Origin: Candidula unifasciata
Lineage: Eukaryota; Mollusca; Gastropoda; Stylommatophora; Geomitridae
Assembly: GCA_905116865.2 (NCBI GenBank)
Contig: CAJHNH020002569.1
Span: 530,854-594,853 of the forward strand
DNA length: 64,000 nucleotides
Direction: 5' to 3'
The notes beneath the pieces were generated by a model. The model did not search any database, was not told where the DNA came from, and saw only the letters and a program-made list of their open reading frames with translations. Below are positions 63,195 through 64,000 of the stretch, piece by piece. Position numbers and translations under genes: made by a program. Within the stretch, counting starts at the first letter, position 1, and each line of letters starts with the position of its first letter.

Positions 63195-63492
63195 TTTCTT
63201 CTTCTTCTTCTTCTGCGTTCGACATCAGTCATGCTAAACATTGAATCCCGTCTGGGTCACAAATAGGATTGTGCGTTTAAGGTCGCCACCGGTCCCCCAT
63301 AGCTTCTCTTTCAATGTGGCTCCCTTGGGCCGGATCCACAGTCTTTGCTGATAGAGGTTAGGGCAGTACTGTAGTATGTGCCCAGGGGTCTGTCTTTCTG
63401 CTCCACAATCACAGGCAGCATATTCTTTTATGCCTATCCTGTACAGGTGTGCTCGAAGACCACAGTGTCCAGTCCGAAGTCTAAAAATGGTT
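63195..63492 (-). pseudogene. Non-LTR C-terminal Cys motif relic with GAA tail
   Basis: The reverse strand reads RLRTGHCGLRAHLYRIGIKE, YAACDCGAERQTPGHILQYC, then NLYQQRLWIRPKGATLKEKL and a stop at 63234-63236. RLRTGH..L..HL..IG....C.CG...QT..H.L..C is the C-terminal zinc-binding segment that follows RNase H, and it is also present at 19340-19440. It is unbroken over about 85 residues. The 3' end carries AACGCAGAAGAAGAAGAAG. It is 5'-truncated near 63490. Confidence 0.85.
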
Positions 63493-63537
63493 GTTTATTC
63501 TTCCTGTTGAGTTTGTATATGCTGAAGGGAAAACCTT

Positions 63538-63725
63538 TATTTTTGTTTTCGACCCCCGCTGCGGGCCTGCCTTTGTTTTTTCGACAGTGGTATCAGGGGG
63601 CAGCCCGGGTGAAAGCAAGGGCAAACTACAGAGAATTTGCCAAGAGAAATACACAACAGCTAGGACTGAATGGGGTTTCTCTTTTCTATGGGTTTGTTTT
63701 ATGTGAGTTGCGTATGGTGCGTATG
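63538..63725 (+). mobile_element. SINE family D, headless
   Basis: CGACCCCCGCTGCGGGCCTG, TTTTTTCGACAGTGGTATCA, AAGCAAGGGCAAACTACAGA and TTTGCCAAGAGAAATACACA follow the D body. The tRNA head is missing and the start abuts unrelated sequence. Confidence 0.7.
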
Positions 63726-63794
63726 GTGATGTGTGGCTGTGTGTGTCTGTTGTGTTTGTGTGTGTGATTAGGCAGAAATTTTAAGAAGTAAAAG

Positions 63795-64000
63795 AAAAGG
63801 ACCTTTTCTATCCCTTTTTCAATGTTAGGGATATGGGGCCCAAACCTATTTTTATAGACCAACGGAAAAAAGGGTGGTTGGGGTCAGACACTGCGATCCC
63901 CTTTACTTCCCAGGAGGGCGCCTAGTATCATCAAGGGGGGGCGACCGGAACCCAAGGTCATTTTTGAAACAAATCGGCTGCGCCGGGGAGCAAACCCCAC
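63795..64000 (-). mobile_element. SINE family C, cut by window end
   Basis: AAAGGACCTTTTCTATCCC, ATATGGGGCCCAAACC, ATCCCCTTTACTTCCCAGGA, CCAAGGTCATTTTTGAAAC and GGAGCAAACCCCAC match C in reverse. The tRNA-like head lies beyond the right edge. Confidence 0.75.

Overview
This is a window of animal nuclear DNA with no recognisable host gene. I see no bacterial operon, rRNA, functional tRNA or CRISPR array. Almost all of it is relics of transposable elements and tandem repeats. The mix is tRNA-derived SINEs, many non-LTR retrotransposon 3' ends with (GAA)n tails, hAT and Tc1/mariner remnants, a Helentron-like element and large minisatellites. It fits a repeat-rich invertebrate, most likely a mollusc (perhaps a heterobranch gastropod). 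That assignment is inference from the style of the elements, and I ran no database search.

Layout. 0-5 kb: TCTG microsatellites, then LINE relics on both strands, including an internally deleted element at 3.4-4.1 kb that joins an endonuclease start to an RT tail. 5-17 kb: CT, GA and GAA microsatellites, an RNase H relic, hAT MITEs at 6.7 kb and 9.4 kb with good target-site duplications, a 30-bp minisatellite at 13.5 kb and several LINE tails. 17.7-19.6 kb: the longest retrotransposon relic, with RT (YADD motif), RNase H and a C-terminal cysteine motif, broken by frameshifts and ending in (GAA)n. 20-25 kb: SINE-like repeats and a 61-bp minisatellite. 25.2-27.3 kb: a non-autonomous Helentron-like element. 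27.5-31 kb: a 29-bp minisatellite and a diverged tandem duplication. 33-36 kb: GAT-rich and 47-bp arrays. 36-37.3 kb: a Tc1-like transposase pseudogene split by a SINE. 38-54 kb: scattered SINEs, LINE tails, a 32-bp minisatellite, a hAT element inside another repeat, and a small MITE with about 65-bp inverted ends. 55-59.6 kb: a 3.1-kb array of a 33-bp unit, a short LINE tail, then a 1.2-kb array of an 18-bp unit, with inverted copies of one dispersed element outside both. 60-64 kb: a hAT MITE, two GAA arrays, SINEs and a non-LTR C-terminal relic.

The ancient open reading frames are all broken, so nothing here is expected to work as a gene pathway. The long open frames at 55-59 kb arise because the tandem unit lengths are multiples of three. 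The most interesting signals are a short RNA-like motif shared by a LINE 5' end and a dispersed repeat, whose outer stem changes sequence while keeping its pairing; the compound minisatellite; the Helentron; the small MITE family with a solitary end inside a minisatellite; and the use of (GAA)n tails by several retroelement families. Family letters (A, B, C, ...) are my own labels for repeats that I matched within this window by eye.
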